From Dactylorhiza incarnata (lineage: Eukaryota > Streptophyta > Magnoliopsida > Asparagales > Orchidaceae), in the NCBI GenBank assembly GCA_033032865.1, contig JAWHQI010000051.1, positions 11,488,001-11,552,000 of the forward strand: a stretch of DNA of 64,000 bases, in the 5' to 3' direction. The position numbers were made by a program, and so were the translations under genes. The stretch's first letter is position 1. Every line of letters starts with the position of its first letter. The notes under the pieces are model-generated. The model worked only from the letters and a program-made list of their open reading frames with translations. It had not been told where the DNA came from and searched no databases. Below are positions 10,166 to 20,434 of the stretch, piece after piece.

Positions 10166-10876
10166 GATTGGTTTTGGGGTTTTAAAAAAACAAGTTCTCT
10201 AATCGTTCAAGCCCTAAGTCTCTTTCCCGATCTAGAAGAACGAGAAAAGCGCCGCCTCGCTGTCGCCTACGTTTGGAGATTGATCTTCTCATAGGATTTG
10301 TCGATTTCATTCAGGGAAGATTCGAATGATCCAAGGTCTGATTCTACAACCTCTATTGGATCGTTTCGGATTGCAAAGGTCAGATTTGAAGGATCTTAGT
10401 TCTTCCTCACTGTTCTCTAAAGCCATTCAAGAAGAAGGAAGAATACACCTCTATCTTTCAGATCTGGTATTGTTTTGTTCAAAACTTTTATCATCTTTGT
10501 AGGAGAGATTGTTCTCCGAGTTGTAGGAGTTGTTCTCCGAGTTGTAGGAGAGGTTGTTCTCCGAGGTGTAGGAGTTGTTTTCTCCGAGTTGTAAGAGAAG
10601 TTTTCTCTGAGTTTGTAGGAGTTTTGACTCCGAGACAGTAGGATCGTTCTTGATCCGAGTTTCAGAAAGTAGTCAAGTCTAGCTGTGGTGCTAGATTGGC
10701 GAGGCCGGCAGTGGAGTACCCAAGTACGGGGAACCACTATAAATTCCTGTGTTATCTGTGGCTGTAATTTCTTTTCTGTGCTGTGCTTTACGTTTAATAT
10801 TTTAATTCCGCAAAAGACGAAGAGATCACCTATTCACCCCCCTCTAGGTGATTTAGGTAGGCAACTAGATACTTTA

Positions 10877-11068
10877 GTTACCTGAGCGCAACTCTAGATC
10901 GCATGACCGCAAGGTCACCTGATCGCCGACCTTGCTGCGAATAGCTCAAGAACTAAAACACAGATCGCCTAGAGGAGACCATTGGCACGCTGGTTATTCA
11001 AAGATGGGATGAAACATCAAGGAAGAAGACCGCTGACTACTGGTCGCTGACCTGCGAACACAACAAAC
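10877..11068. other. Unassigned flank between E1 and the Tat-like LTR
   Basis: About 190 bases between the E1 right LTR and the first sequence that matches the Tat-like right LTR at about 54860. No ORF or recognisable motif. It may be the 5' part of the Tat-like left LTR in a diverged form, or older DNA into which E1 inserted. Undecided. Confidence 0.4.
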
Positions 11069-11533
11069 GTGTTTACCCAGAAATTGGTGATCCCCTTTTC
11101 GAGCTGACCTTTTTAGGTACCAGGAGATTTTGGAGATCCTGGGCGGTCTCCCCCTTCAGTTGGGCTGTCTCGCCCATGTCGGGAGAGCTCCCCCATTTGG
11201 CGAGCTCCCCCTCCGGGCGATCTCCCCCTTTTTGGCGAGCTCCTCCTCTAGGCGATCTCCCTCTGGGCAATCTCCCCCTTCCTGGCGAGCTCCCGCTCTG
11301 GGCGATCTCCCTCCAGGCGATCTCCCCCTTTCTGGCGAGCTCCCCCTCCAGGCGATCTCCCCCTTCTGGGTGAGCTCCACCTCTAGGCGATCTCCCACTT
11401 CCTGGCAAGCTCCCCATCCAAGAGATCCCCTCTGGGTGAACTCCCTCCGGCCGAACTCCCTCTGGCCGATCTCCCTCCGACTGATCTCCCTCTGGCCGAT
11501 CTCCCTCCGGACGATCTCCATTCGGGTGATCTC
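11069..11533 (+). repeat. Tat-like gypsy left LTR, first part (interrupted by E2)
   Basis: From GTTTACCCA onward this matches the right LTR from about 54857 (shared GATCCCC, GAGCTGACCTTTTT, GGGCGGTCTCCCC). From about 11150 it is a dense array of GGCGATCTCC and GGCGAGCTCC units with CTCC/CCGG spacers. The LTR resumes at 50723 after E2. The split at the TSD ATCTC shows that E2 inserted into the array. Confidence 0.8.
11529..11533. repeat. E2 target-site duplication, left copy (ATCTC)
   Basis: ATCTC directly precedes the E2 LTR start TGTTGG; the identical five bases follow the E2 right LTR at 50718-50722. Confidence 0.92.
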
Positions 11534-13107
11534 TGTTGGAACAACCCTATTACTGATTTGGGCTAGGATTACTATGTGTTGACTAGGATTATGTTGACCC
11601 CCAATGTATAGTCTAAGGGTCATAGTTTTAGGCTGATAAGATACCTAGAACTTAGATTTTCTCTAAGTTTCCTCGTTCGACGAACTCTATACTGGGTTCG
11701 ATGAACTGCTCTCTGCGTTCGACGAACTACTTCCTCTCTGCGTTCGACGAACGACTTGCTCTAGTCTCTGTGGTCGACGATCTTCAATACTCAGCGGCTC
11801 AGCGGCTCAGTGGCTCAGTGGCTCAGCGGCTCAGCGGTTGACAAATTCTTCAGTTCGACGAACTCCAACTTGAGATCGACGAACTCAAGCCTGAGTTCGA
11901 TGAATTCTTTATCAGATGTTAAGTTCGATGAACTCTTCCTTCAGGTCAACGAAATCTTATCTCAGATCGACGAATTTTCTCTCAGTCTATTCAGATCAGT
12001 TATTCTATTTCTCTGAACTCAGTTCAACTATCAGATTCAGTTCTATTCTTCATTTGGAGTTATTCTTCTAGATGAGACAAGTTTTATCCCTCCTTTATTT
12101 TATTCTCTTTCCAATTCCTTCTCTCGAGAAAAATAGCCATTTGGCTTATTGGAAATGGATATCATTTAGTATTGAAAAGGAAAGGACTTATGTTTGGCTG
12201 AATCAGTTGAAGTTCCAAGGAAAGATTTAATGCAGATTATTCTATTCCTAATCAGAGATATTTGAAATTCAAATCAGTCATCTTCTCTCAAGAAAATATA
12301 GTATACCAGAAAGAAAAAGAAGACAGACACAGAGATAGAAAATATCAGAGCATCTATTGAGAGAAAAATATTCAGAAAGGAAAAAAGAAAAGTTCATCTT
12401 CCTCAAGTAGCATCCCATTCTCTGAGAACATCTTCAAGATCATTCTCTCAGTCTTTCTGCTGCAAGTTTCATATCTTCAATAGAGCAACAATAATCTGAG
12501 GAACATCTGTCTCTCAGATTCATCAGCTTATCAAGGAAGATATTTTCATTCAAGAGAAAGCTCCATCCTCAAGCTGTCAAGAATTTCAATCAGACGGGGG
12601 GGAGCTTTACACCATCATCCACTAGAGTCTTCTCTCATATTGTTGACAGAGAAGAACTTCTTAACCTCCTTTTTATTCCATCTTGTGCAGGGTTCTAACT
12701 CCCTTCAAAAGTTAACCTCTTGGTGACAGGGCACCTGAACAAAAACCTGTTGTTTGGTTAGAGTACCTGATCAAAAGCTCCTTGGTGTGTGGACACCTAA
12801 TCAAAAATCCCTTGGTGCTAGGGCAACTGATCAAAAACCTAGTGGATCCTACCAAGTGTGGTAGAAGAGTAGACGTACCCAGATTTATTGGGGAACTACT
12901 ATAAAATCCTTGTATCTCTGTGCTTGTGATTTTCTGTGTTGCTGTGCTGTGTGCCTTATTTGTGTTTGATTACTCACTCTCTATACACACATATATATAT
13001 ATATATATCACTAATTTAATTCCGTTAAAAATTAAGGGAAAAAGTTTTAATACTCTATTCACCCCCTCCCCCCTCTACAGTAATATTAAGATCTAAACTC
13101 TCCTTCA
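11534..13107 (+). repeat. E2 left LTR (1574 bp)
   Basis: It starts TGTTGGAACAACCC and ends TCCTTCA, two bases before the primer site. It contains a TTCGACGAAC motif array (11675-11990), a short GGCTCAGC tandem (11792-11838), an ACCTGATCAAAA repeat block (12730-12845) and a TA microsatellite near 12990-13008. The conserved GGGGAACTACTATAAAATCC block (about 12888) and a C-rich run close it. It is about 43 bp longer than the right copy, partly through extra GGCTCAGC units. Confidence 0.92.
11675..11990 (+). promoter_or_regulatory. E2 LTR array of TTCGACGAAC motifs
   Basis: About sixteen copies of TTCGACGAACT and close variants (GATCGACGAACTC, GGTCGACGA) in 315 bases. The right LTR has the same array at 49328-49600. 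The motif recurs in E2 gag (14995-15165) and before E2 ORF3 (46030-46190). Confidence 0.87.
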
Positions 13108-13109
13108 AT

Positions 13110-13183
13110 TGGTATCAAAGCAAGGTTCATTATATTAATCACCTTCAACAAATACTCAATTGCACTTTCAATTGGTATCAGAG
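13110..13183 (+). other. E2 primer-binding site and a second primer-site copy
   Basis: TGGTATCAAAG at 13110-13120 follows the LTR end by two bases. A second TGGTATCAGAG at 13173-13183 is preceded by CTTTCAAT, which looks like another LTR end, and is followed by a leader resembling that of E1. Only the first is adjacent to an LTR terminus confirmed by the right LTR. Confidence 0.8.
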
Positions 13184-13271
13184 GGTAGTTGATTTTTACA
13201 GGCTAACACCTGAATCATAAAGATCAATTAGATCTTAATTTATTTTAGAGTTTTCTTTTTCTTATAAACTC

Positions 13272-15340
13272 ATGGCACAAAATAAAGAATATTCTAGCAC
13301 AAGATCTCCTATGTGCAATCTCAGTAAGTTTGCACTATAGAAGGCAAGGATTAGGTTGTACATGAATTCTATTGATGAGGAAATCTTCAATGTTATCTTG
13401 ACAGGACCTCCAGCTCCAACAACAACAACAACAACAAGTGCTGAAGCACCAGCAAACAATAATGCTTTTCCACCACCTGAGTGGACAGAGGCCCAGAAGA
13501 AGCAAAGAAGTGCAGATGTCAAAGCCATGAATATTTTGGCTCAGACAATATCAGATGACATTTTCCAGAAAGTTGTGGAATGCACTTCTGCAAGAGAAAT
13601 ATGGATCTCACTCAACAACATGGTTGAAGGATCAGCTGATGAAAGAAAGGATAGAAGATCCCATCTTATTTCTCAATATGAGAACTTTAGAAAGGGAGAA
13701 AATGAAAGTGTAGCTGATATGTAGAACAGGCTCAGCCTCATAATCAATGAGCTGAAGACCTTAGATAAAGTGATCTATATCACTGAGGTCAAAGATAAGA
13801 TCCTTATGTGCTTCCCAGCACATGGGACTCTAGGATCTGGCCTATCATGGAAGCCAGAAGCCTAAATGAGATTACTACTTAGACATTGTTAGGCAAGCTC
13901 AAATGCTATGAGCAGCTTGTCAAATCCAGAGAAGCTAAATAGTCCACTTCATCTCCAGCAACAAAGAAGGAAAAGAACATTGCCTTCAAAGCTACTGAAG
14001 AAGAAGAAAAGGCTCCAAGAGATGAGAAGTTCATGAGCCTTTTAGCCAAAAGGTTCTACAAGATGACTAGAAAGGACTTCAGAAAGAAAGACTCCAGATC
14101 AAGGGAAAAGCCAAGGTATGATAAATCAAATTCTAAAGAGATTATCTGTTATGGTTGCAGGAAACCTGGACACATTCTTCCAGAATGTCCAGAGAATCAG
14201 AAGATAGAAAAGAGAAAAGAGAAAGAAGACAAGAAGCACTCCAGCAAGTCTTCCTCCCACAAGCACAAGCATAAGGGAAGAGGATTTGTAGCAGAAACCT
14301 GGAGTGAAACTGAGTCAGAATCTTCATCAATTTCTTCTGATGATGAAGAAGAATCAAAGGAGAAAGACCAGTGCTTGTTGGCCATTTATGACTCAAGTAA
14401 TGAGTCAGATCTTGTATCTTCATCCAGTTCCAATGATGATGAAGATAATGAAGAAGAAAAGAATTTCTGCATGATGGCTATCAATGCCTCAGCAAACAAC
14501 TCAGATGAAGAAGAATCAGAAGCAGACAATGATACTGATCAGGTAATATCTAATTTTGATTTTAATTCAATTGAATTCAAAGATGAATTCAAAGTTCTTT
14601 GCTTAGACTTAATAAAATCTGAGAAGGAAATAATCTCTCTCAGAAATAAGCTAGCTGAAATGAACAAATTATGTGAAGAAAATGCTAATCTTAAGAAAGA
14701 TTTGGCTTCCTCTAGAGAACAAATCATTCTCATTGAGAATAAACTTTCTGAGGCTAAGAAATTTGAAGAATCCTTAAATGGGAGAAGCATCAAACTGATG
14801 GACATTACAAGCATAGTAAATGCCAGATTAAGTGGCAAACTAGGCTTGGGTGCATCATCAAGCGAGCCACCTCTTATTAAGAAGAACATACTTACTACAC
14901 CTATAAAATTCATTTCTGCTAAAAGCAAAGAGGTTGTGGATGTAAATAAAAACATTTCAAGCAAGGCTGTAAAGAATAAGGGAATTCTGCAGAATTCGTC
15001 GACCGGAGCTCAACGAAATCAGATGAATTTGTCGAACGGAGATCGACGAACTCTGAAGATAGATTTCTTGTATAGTCATTATTTGAACGGCGCTCGATGA
15101 AAGCACATCCCTTCGTCGAACGGCAATCGACGAACTCGGCCCAGTTCGTCGAACAGAAAATATACAGAAAATTTAAAGAATTCTTTTTCTTCACATACTC
15201 ACAATCCTTTCACTGAATGGATAATTCCTCCAAGGAGATATCATCCAAAAGGTTATAAGGACCATCCTGAAATGTCTTTTATTTTAGAATTTTGTGGTAA
15301 TACAAAAGGACCCAAGGTAGTCTGGGTCAAAAACAACTAA
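13272..15340 (+). pseudogene. gag: E2 gag, broken
   Basis: A copia gag homologous to that of E1. It starts at ATG 13272 (MAQNKE). The N-terminal UBN2-like core is recognisable (AMNILAQTISDDIFQKVVEC and HLISQYENFRKGENES). Nonsense codons: TAG at 13338-13340 (where TGG is likely), TAG at 13722-13724 (likely TGG); frameshifts and stops follow in 13790-14030. A long open piece, 14033-15100, holds one CCHC knuckle (about 14148-14190), acidic Ser/Asp/Glu stretches and a coiled coil. The C-terminal part is interrupted by the family palindrome array (14995-15165). The frame then resumes and ends with the VVWVK signature and TAA at 15338-15340. The second zinc knuckle found in E1 and E3 is not seen. 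Confidence 0.85.
14995..15165 (+). repeat. TTCGTCGAAC palindrome cluster inside E2 gag
   Basis: Six or more copies of GTCGAACGG/ATCGACGAAC/TTCGTCGAACG occur in 170 bases within the 3' part of gag, between the coiled coil and the C-terminal VVWVK segment. It is the same motif as in the E2 LTR. It disrupts the recognisable gag protein sequence here. Confidence 0.82.
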
Positions 15341-15360
15341 TTTATTTTTCTATTTACAGG
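15341..15360 (+). promoter_or_regulatory. Candidate 3' splice site at the E2 gag-pol junction
   Basis: Right after the gag TAA (15338-15340), a T-rich tract ends in TATTTACAG followed by G. Position and form match those of E1 and E3. Confidence 0.4.
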
Positions 15361-15676
15361 TACACGGCTATCCAAATAAGAATGAACAATGGTATTTGGA
15401 TAGTGGATGTTCAAAGCACATGACAGGAAACAAGGACAACCTGAACAACTACAAGGCAAAGCTTGGACCCAAGGTAATCTTTGGAGACTCCAACTGTGGA
15501 CAAACCAAAGGCTATGGTCAGATCAAGGTTGGAGCAGTCACCTTTAAGGAAGTAGCCTATGTCAAGGGTCTGAAGCACAACCTCATCAGCATAAGCCAGT
15601 TATGTGATGAAGGTTATTAGGTAACTTTCAATCATTCATTGTGTCTTATTACCAATAATAAAAATATTAATGTGTT
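15361..15676 (+). pseudogene. pol: E2 pol, protease part (interrupted by E3)
   Basis: The protease active site lies in WYLDSGCSKHMTG (about 15390-15427), in the +1 frame relative to gag as in E1. The conserved KVIFGD, TKGYG and KHNLISISQLCDEGY segments follow. A TAG at 15618-15620 breaks the frame. The coding sequence stops at the E3 LTR and continues at 42465; with one copy of the target duplication removed, the two halves are in the same frame. Confidence 0.9.
15672..15676. repeat. E3 target-site duplication, left copy (GTGTT)
   Basis: GTGTT precedes the E3 LTR start; ATGTT follows the E3 right LTR (42465-42469). One mismatch of five. The interrupted pol frame reads through if one copy is removed, which supports the call. 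Confidence 0.82.
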
Positions 15677-15859
15677 TGTTGGGTATATTGCCGTCAATAG
15701 TACCTTGATTTGAAGAGGCATCACTCTCAATGCTAAGGACATATTGTATTTGATGAGCTATACTTGTGTAAGATATACAGGTGCAGGTGACTCAAAAGGA
15801 AGGGCCAAACATGCCCTTAGATGTGGAGAAATCATCTTCCAAAAGATGAAGTTTTGTTT

Positions 15860-16260
15860 CAGCCAAACCGCTGAGACGAGGGGGGCAAAACCGCTGAGAA
15901 GAGGAGCCGTCTCAGCGTATCCGCTGAGAAGAAGGTGCCTCCGCTGAGAAGTTCATTATACGCTGAGAATCATCATGGTCGTCGAACTGGGCTCGACATT
16001 CATCAAATGTTGTACGCCGTTCATCGACCGCTGAGACGAGATCAAAGCTGAAGCAGCTGAGAAGACACACTGAGCCGCTAAGAAGACACACTAGGCAAGA
16101 TCGTCGAATGCTGAACGTCGTTCGACAAACGCTGAGACGAGGAGCCGTCTCAGCGGAGCCGCTGAGAAGACACACAAGGCAAGTGTGTCGAGCGCTGAGC
16201 TGGCAAGATCATCGAACGCAGGGGACAGCTGGTTCTTCGAACGCAGAGTGTTCCACATTC
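15860..16260 (+). promoter_or_regulatory. E3 LTR array of CCGCTGAGA and TTCGTCGAACG motifs
   Basis: More than ten CCGCTGAGA units, several paired as inverted repeats (GCTGAGACG and CGTCTCAGC arms around AGGAGC), interleaved with GTCGAACG/CGTTCGAC units. The right LTR repeats it at 23656-24065. A TATA box follows about 140 bases downstream. Confidence 0.86.
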
Positions 16261-16401
16261 GTTGAGCGCAGTCCTTCTCTACAGAAAAGTAGGGCGGCGG
16301 GACCTGCGGCTAGGACTAGTTGCAGAAAAGCTGTGTGGGGTCCACCAGCTTCTCCCATACCTCTCAGCAGATCAGCTAAGAGCCGTTGAATATCAGAGAT
16401 G

Positions 16402-16408
16402 TATAAAA
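16402..16408 (+). promoter_or_regulatory. E3 LTR TATA box
   Basis: GATGTATAAAAGGAAG, a strong TATA match. The same sequence in the right LTR is at 24198-24204, where the gypsy element inserted 22 bases further on. Confidence 0.7.
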
Positions 16409-17330
16409 GGAAGAGTTAGGGCACATTTGAAACTCTCGGCAATGTGCGAAAGAGATCAACTGTTAAATTGACGGCTGAAGCTCTCGTCTTCTTCTTCCTG
16501 CTCACTGAAAAAGAAGAAGAAGAAAACAGAGAAAGAAAGTTAGCTCCCCTACAAGAAGGAGCAAGGTGATCTTCCATCACTCTATCGAAGAGGAAGATCA
16601 AGTTAGTTGTTGTAATCAACATCTTCGGCAACAGGAAGCACAGTCAGCACAGGATCTACAGGAGAGTACCTCTACTGTAGATTAAAATTCTAAATCATTT
16701 ATCTGTAGGGCATCTTTCCTGAGCTGTAAGACCATTTGGTCTGAGTTTGTAGGAACCTGAGGGTTCTGAGCTATAGGGCTGAAGGCTGAGTGTAGGATCT
16801 GGAGCAGATCTGAGGTAGGGCTTAACAGCCTGAGGCAGGACCAGGAGCTGGTCTGAGCTGTAGGAGGAGGAGTCCTCTGAGTGGTAGGACCTGGGAGAGG
16901 TCTGAGTTGTAGGACATTATTATCTGAGCTGTAGGAGGTGTTATCCTCTGAGTTTGTAGGGCAATTATGCCTGAGGTTGGAGTTGGTGATAGCTCTGAGT
17001 TGTAAGAACTTGTGTCCTGAGGTAGGATCATTCTTGATCTGAGAAGTTCTGAGGAACTTGTGCTATAAGCTCTTTGAGCTGAGTTTGGAGAAGTTGGCCC
17101 TGTCTAACACACTGTTAGAAGGGTGGAGGGAGAAAGTGGACTACCCATAGACACACTGTCTTTGGGGAACCACTATAAATTATTGTGTGCTTTCTGTGTT
17201 TGCTGATTTTCTTGAACCAACTCTGAAAACAGCTAAAGCTAATCAAGTAAAATTTAAAAGACCTATTCACCCCCCCCCCCCCCCCCCCCCCTCTAGGTGA
17301 CTTAGACTTCAAACCTTATATTCTTTCAAG

Positions 17331-17341
17331 TGGTATCAGAG
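17331..17341 (+). other. E3 primer-binding site
   Basis: TGGTATCAGAG two bases after the LTR end; tRNA-iMet type. Confidence 0.9.
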
Positions 17342-17408
17342 GGAGGTTGGTCAAAAAGGACTTAACAGTCTGACCAGATCCTAAAAGGTTTAGTCTAGTC
17401 AAATCCCA

Positions 17409-19948
17409 ATGGCCTCCAGTGGATTGCAAAAGGAAATGAGGTCCATGAAGTTGCCCATATGCAACAAAGAGAATTTTGGCATATGGAAGCAAAGGATGAG
17501 GTTGTTTATGGAAGCATCTGATCCAAGGATCTTCATTACAGTTGAAGAAGGACCTTTCACCTTTCACACTGCATCCACTATTGATCCAACAAGAAGTGTG
17601 GCCAAACTATTCAAAGATCTGACCTAGGATGAACTTGAGTTGTTCATCATGGACAAGAGGGCCCAGAACATCATTGTCAATGCTATTGATGATTGCACCT
17701 TTCAAAACTTGGTACACTGCACTTCTGCCAAGGAAATATGGGATACTCTAATAGTATATATGGAAGCGACAGGTGAAGTTAGGTATGACAGGAAGTCACT
17801 CCTAAATCAAGAGTATGAAGCCTTCAGGCAGCAGAGCCAGGAAAGCATATCCATGTGCTATGAGAGATTCTTCAGAATAGTCAATGAGCTGAGAACCTAT
17901 GAGAGGGCTTTCACCAACTATGAGCTGAATGACAAGTTCCTTAGATCTCTCACAAGAGACTGGGACACAAAGATATGTGCCATCAGGGAAGTGGCCAAGC
18001 TTGGTAAGACCCCAACTCACACTCTATTTGGGAAGCTGCTTTCCTATGAAATGCAGATATCTGCAAGGAAGGAAGAGGACACCTCTTCAAAGGCAAAAGC
18101 AATGGAGAATTCTGTGGCTCTCAAAGATGACAGCTCCAAGAGAAGCAAGGGGAGGATAGTGTATCCTCCAAGGAGAAGAGCTGAACCTGAATTCAGCACC
18201 TCAGGAGGCTCTTCCTCTGATGAAGAATTTGCTGCCTTCTCTAGGTAGTTCAAGAGGATGATGAAGAGGAATCCATGGAGGAACATGCCCTCCTCATTAT
18301 CACACTACAAAAAGAACAGCAGCAAATCTGAAAGACTGCACCCAAAGGGTGACAGGTATGATTCAAAACCCAGTAAACATTCTACTAATAATATAATCTG
18401 TTATAGCTGCAGCAAGCCTGGACATGTCATAGCTGACTGTCCAGTCAAAAGAAAGGATAGTGGTGAAACAAAGCATCATCACCACAAGGATAGGAAGGGA
18501 GAAATTTCACTCCTAGCAAAGAAAGAAAGAAGCTGGAGTGAGTCTGATCCTTCAACATCAGGGTCAGACAATGAAGAAGAAGCCAACATTGGGCTGCATG
18601 CAGCAAAAGAGGATGAAGACAATCCAGCTGCAAAGGTTAGAATCAGGGCCCCTCTATCACACTCAGATAGTGATGAAGAGTAGGATGAAGAAGACACTAT
18701 TCAGCTAGGCCTTATGGCCTTCACTGATAAGGAAGAGAGTCAGAATGCTTCTGACAAAATTTAGGTACTATCTTATTCCACTTCATTTTCTGATTTTGAG
18801 ACCAGTACAGAATCTGTTGGACCTTCATCAATTGATGGAAGGGGCATGGATGCTGAGGAAGAACTCAATCAATTGATTGATAAATATGGTGTTCTTTTGG
18901 AGGCCCTAAAGAAGAGCAAGAAGCTTGTCAAGAGGCAAGCCCAGGAAATTGTTGATCTCAAAGTAACTAAGGATGTCAACACTGAACCTACCACCTTGGT
19001 GGCTCAGATGAGCAGACAAATTAGTCATTTACAGGGGTTAACTATTGTGCAATTAAGCACAATTTCCCTGAAGAACAAGGTCATCGGGACCTTGAGAAAA
19101 AGCTTGAGAAGGAGAAGGACCTGGTGGCTCAATTCTCCAAGCCCAGATCTGTGCTTCCTATCATTGACACCTTCTCCTCTCAAACCAATAGGAGAGGACT
19201 AGGATTCAAGAAAATGGAAGTAGGATAAGGGAGTGGAGTTAAGAGCAAGGAGAAGGCTAAGCCTCAGCCCACCTTTCGAAAGGTGATACTTCCCTCCAAC
19301 AGGTATGACCATGAAAGCATTTATGGTCACTGGAAGAATGAGAGGTGCTATAGGAAGGAAAATGCTCCTTCATATAGTGGAGGAAAGGGAATGGGATTGA
19401 GTGCCATGAAGGCTCCCCATGAGGAAATTCAAATGGCCCAACATGGACCATTTGTTTTTGGTACTTCAGCCACTTCATTCAAGAATGAGAAGGCAAGCCC
19501 TTCTAAGGTTGGATCTGTCAAGAACATGACTGGTGCCAATTCTGTAAACATATCTGAGTGCTCAGTGTCAGATGCCATCAAATCTTGTATTGCTGCCAAG
19601 TCATTGCAAGCTGATGCCATCAGGACAAAGAGCATCAAGATAGCACACAGAATCACATTCAGTCAAATAATTGATGAGAGGAACATGAAGAATGTTGCTG
19701 TATCTATTTCTAAACATAAGGACTGTGCTACACAATCCTCAAGAAATGCTCAGAAAAGAAGATACAACATTCATGAATGTTGGTGATGTGGTAAAGTGGG
19801 ACACTTTTCCATAGATTGATGGTACAACCCCAATTTACATAATGCAAAGAAGAGCCTTCCTGTAAAGGGAGCTGCCAGAGTCAGGTCATTTGATCATGCT
19901 AACAAGAACCTAGGACCCAAGTCACCTTGGGCTCCTATGGGATATTAA
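17409..19948 (+). pseudogene. gag: E3 gag, broken
   Basis: A homologue of E1 gag over its whole length (start MASSGLQK; shared KLPICNKENFGIWKQRMR and LLNQEYEAF segments). TAG stops lie at 17625-17627, 18246-18248 (CAG/CAA expected from E1), 18681-18683 and about 18762. A frameshift falls near 19200, and TGA lies at 19784-19786. The first CCHC knuckle (about 18400-18441) is complete. The second (about 19777-19820) has lost one Cys codon and gained a stop on each side. The tail WAPMGY and TAA (19946-19948) match the E1 gag end. Most stops are explained by C-to-T or G-to-A changes, as in methylated repeats. Confidence 0.88.
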
Positions 19949-20080
19949 ACTCTATTTTGCAGGACAGTTCAAGTACCAGCCTCATACATAAGTGGTAGTT
20001 GGACAGTGAGTGCCCATGTCACATATAAGGAAGAAAGTTGACTTCATAAAGTCAACATCAGTAGAGGACTAAATCCTCAA
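19949..20080 (+). pseudogene. pol: E3 protease remnant and pol deletion junction
   Basis: After the gag TAA comes ACTCTATTTTGCAG then G, the acceptor-like motif also seen in E1 and E2. A decayed protease active-site region follows (a W-x-LDS-like stretch with two in-frame stops, about 19990-20030). By about 20080 the sequence is no longer pol. Compared with E1, about 3 kb encoding integrase, RT and RNase H is missing. Confidence 0.75.
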
Positions 20081-20345
20081 GGTACGTATCTCTATTGTGA
20101 ATTTATCATCAAGTACTATCTATAATAGTGTTAAAATAGGATGATAGAATTAACCAGTGCAATCCGCTTAGCTAAGGTTCAAATTCGCCTAAAATCTAGG
20201 TAAAGTCTGGGTTCGACAAATGTCGAGCTCAGTTCGACAAATTCAGCCCGGGTTGAAGCATTAGTTGAACCGTCTCAGCTGAACTGCTGAGTCGATTAGG
20301 TCAACACTCTGGCCCACTATATAAACCCTCGACGGCATTAAATGA
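20081..20345 (+). promoter_or_regulatory. E3 pol-ORF3 spacer with motif cluster and TATA box
   Basis: GTTCGACAAATGTCGA, CAGTTCGACAAATTC and GTCTCAGCTGAACTGCTGAG (20208-20292) are the two motif types of the E3 LTR, in shorter supply. A strong TATA box, TATATAAA, follows at 20318-20325, 110 bases before the ORF3 ATG at 20435. Confidence 0.7.
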
Positions 20346-20434
20346 CCCTTCACATTCTCTCGCACCACCCTAGCAGTCGAGACGAAACCTCTACTCTTCC
20401 GTCCCAGCGTCTTCGTTTTTCTCATTCGACTAAG

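Larger units (their letters stand above)
1..10876 (+). mobile_element. E1: Sirevirus-type Ty1/copia retrotransposon, near complete, left LTR cut by window edge
   Basis: Order of parts: partial left LTR (1-596), tRNA-iMet primer site, gag, pol (protease, integrase, reverse transcriptase, RNase H), an array of TCTCGAGA motifs, a TATA box, ORF3, polypurine tract, right LTR (9344-10876). The order PR-IN-RT-RH is that of Ty1/copia; gag with a long coiled coil plus an extra ORF after pol is that of Sireviruses. The 596 bases of left LTR align without gaps to 10281-10876 and differ at two positions (205/10485 and 595/10875), so the insertion is recent. gag and ORF3 are open, but pol has two nonsense changes and a frameshift, so this copy is probably non-autonomous. 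The 5-bp target duplication cannot be tested because the left end is outside the window. Confidence 0.95.
9344..10876 (+). repeat. E1 right LTR, complete (1533 bp)
   Basis: It starts TGTTGGAAATTGC right after the polypurine tract and ends ACTTTA (ACTTCA in the left copy). U3 holds the TCTCGAGA array, a TATA box at about 10153-10165, and downstream the CTCCGAGTTGTAGGAG repeats, the GGGAACCACTATAAATT block and the C run before TCTAGGTGA. The sequence after 10876 no longer matches the E1 interior, which fixes the end. Confidence 0.93.
15677..17328 (+). repeat. E3 left LTR (1652 bp)
   Basis: It starts TGTTGGGTATATTG and ends TTCTTTCA. It includes a motif array (15860-16260), a TATA box (16402-16408), a block of imperfect CTGAG-TGTAGGA repeats (16700-17060), the GGGGAACCACTATAAATT block (about 17163) and a run of 22 C at 17270-17291 (12 C in the right copy). 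Confidence 0.92.

Noticed and set aside
11156..11623. Gly/Arg/Ser-rich ORFs on both strands of the GCGATCTCC array
   Set aside because: Low-complexity translation of a DNA tandem array; open in several frames at once and crossing the E2 LTR boundary.
11675..11990. TTCGACGAAC considered as a heat-shock element
   Set aside because: The canonical element needs two bases between TTC and GAA; here there are three, consistently.
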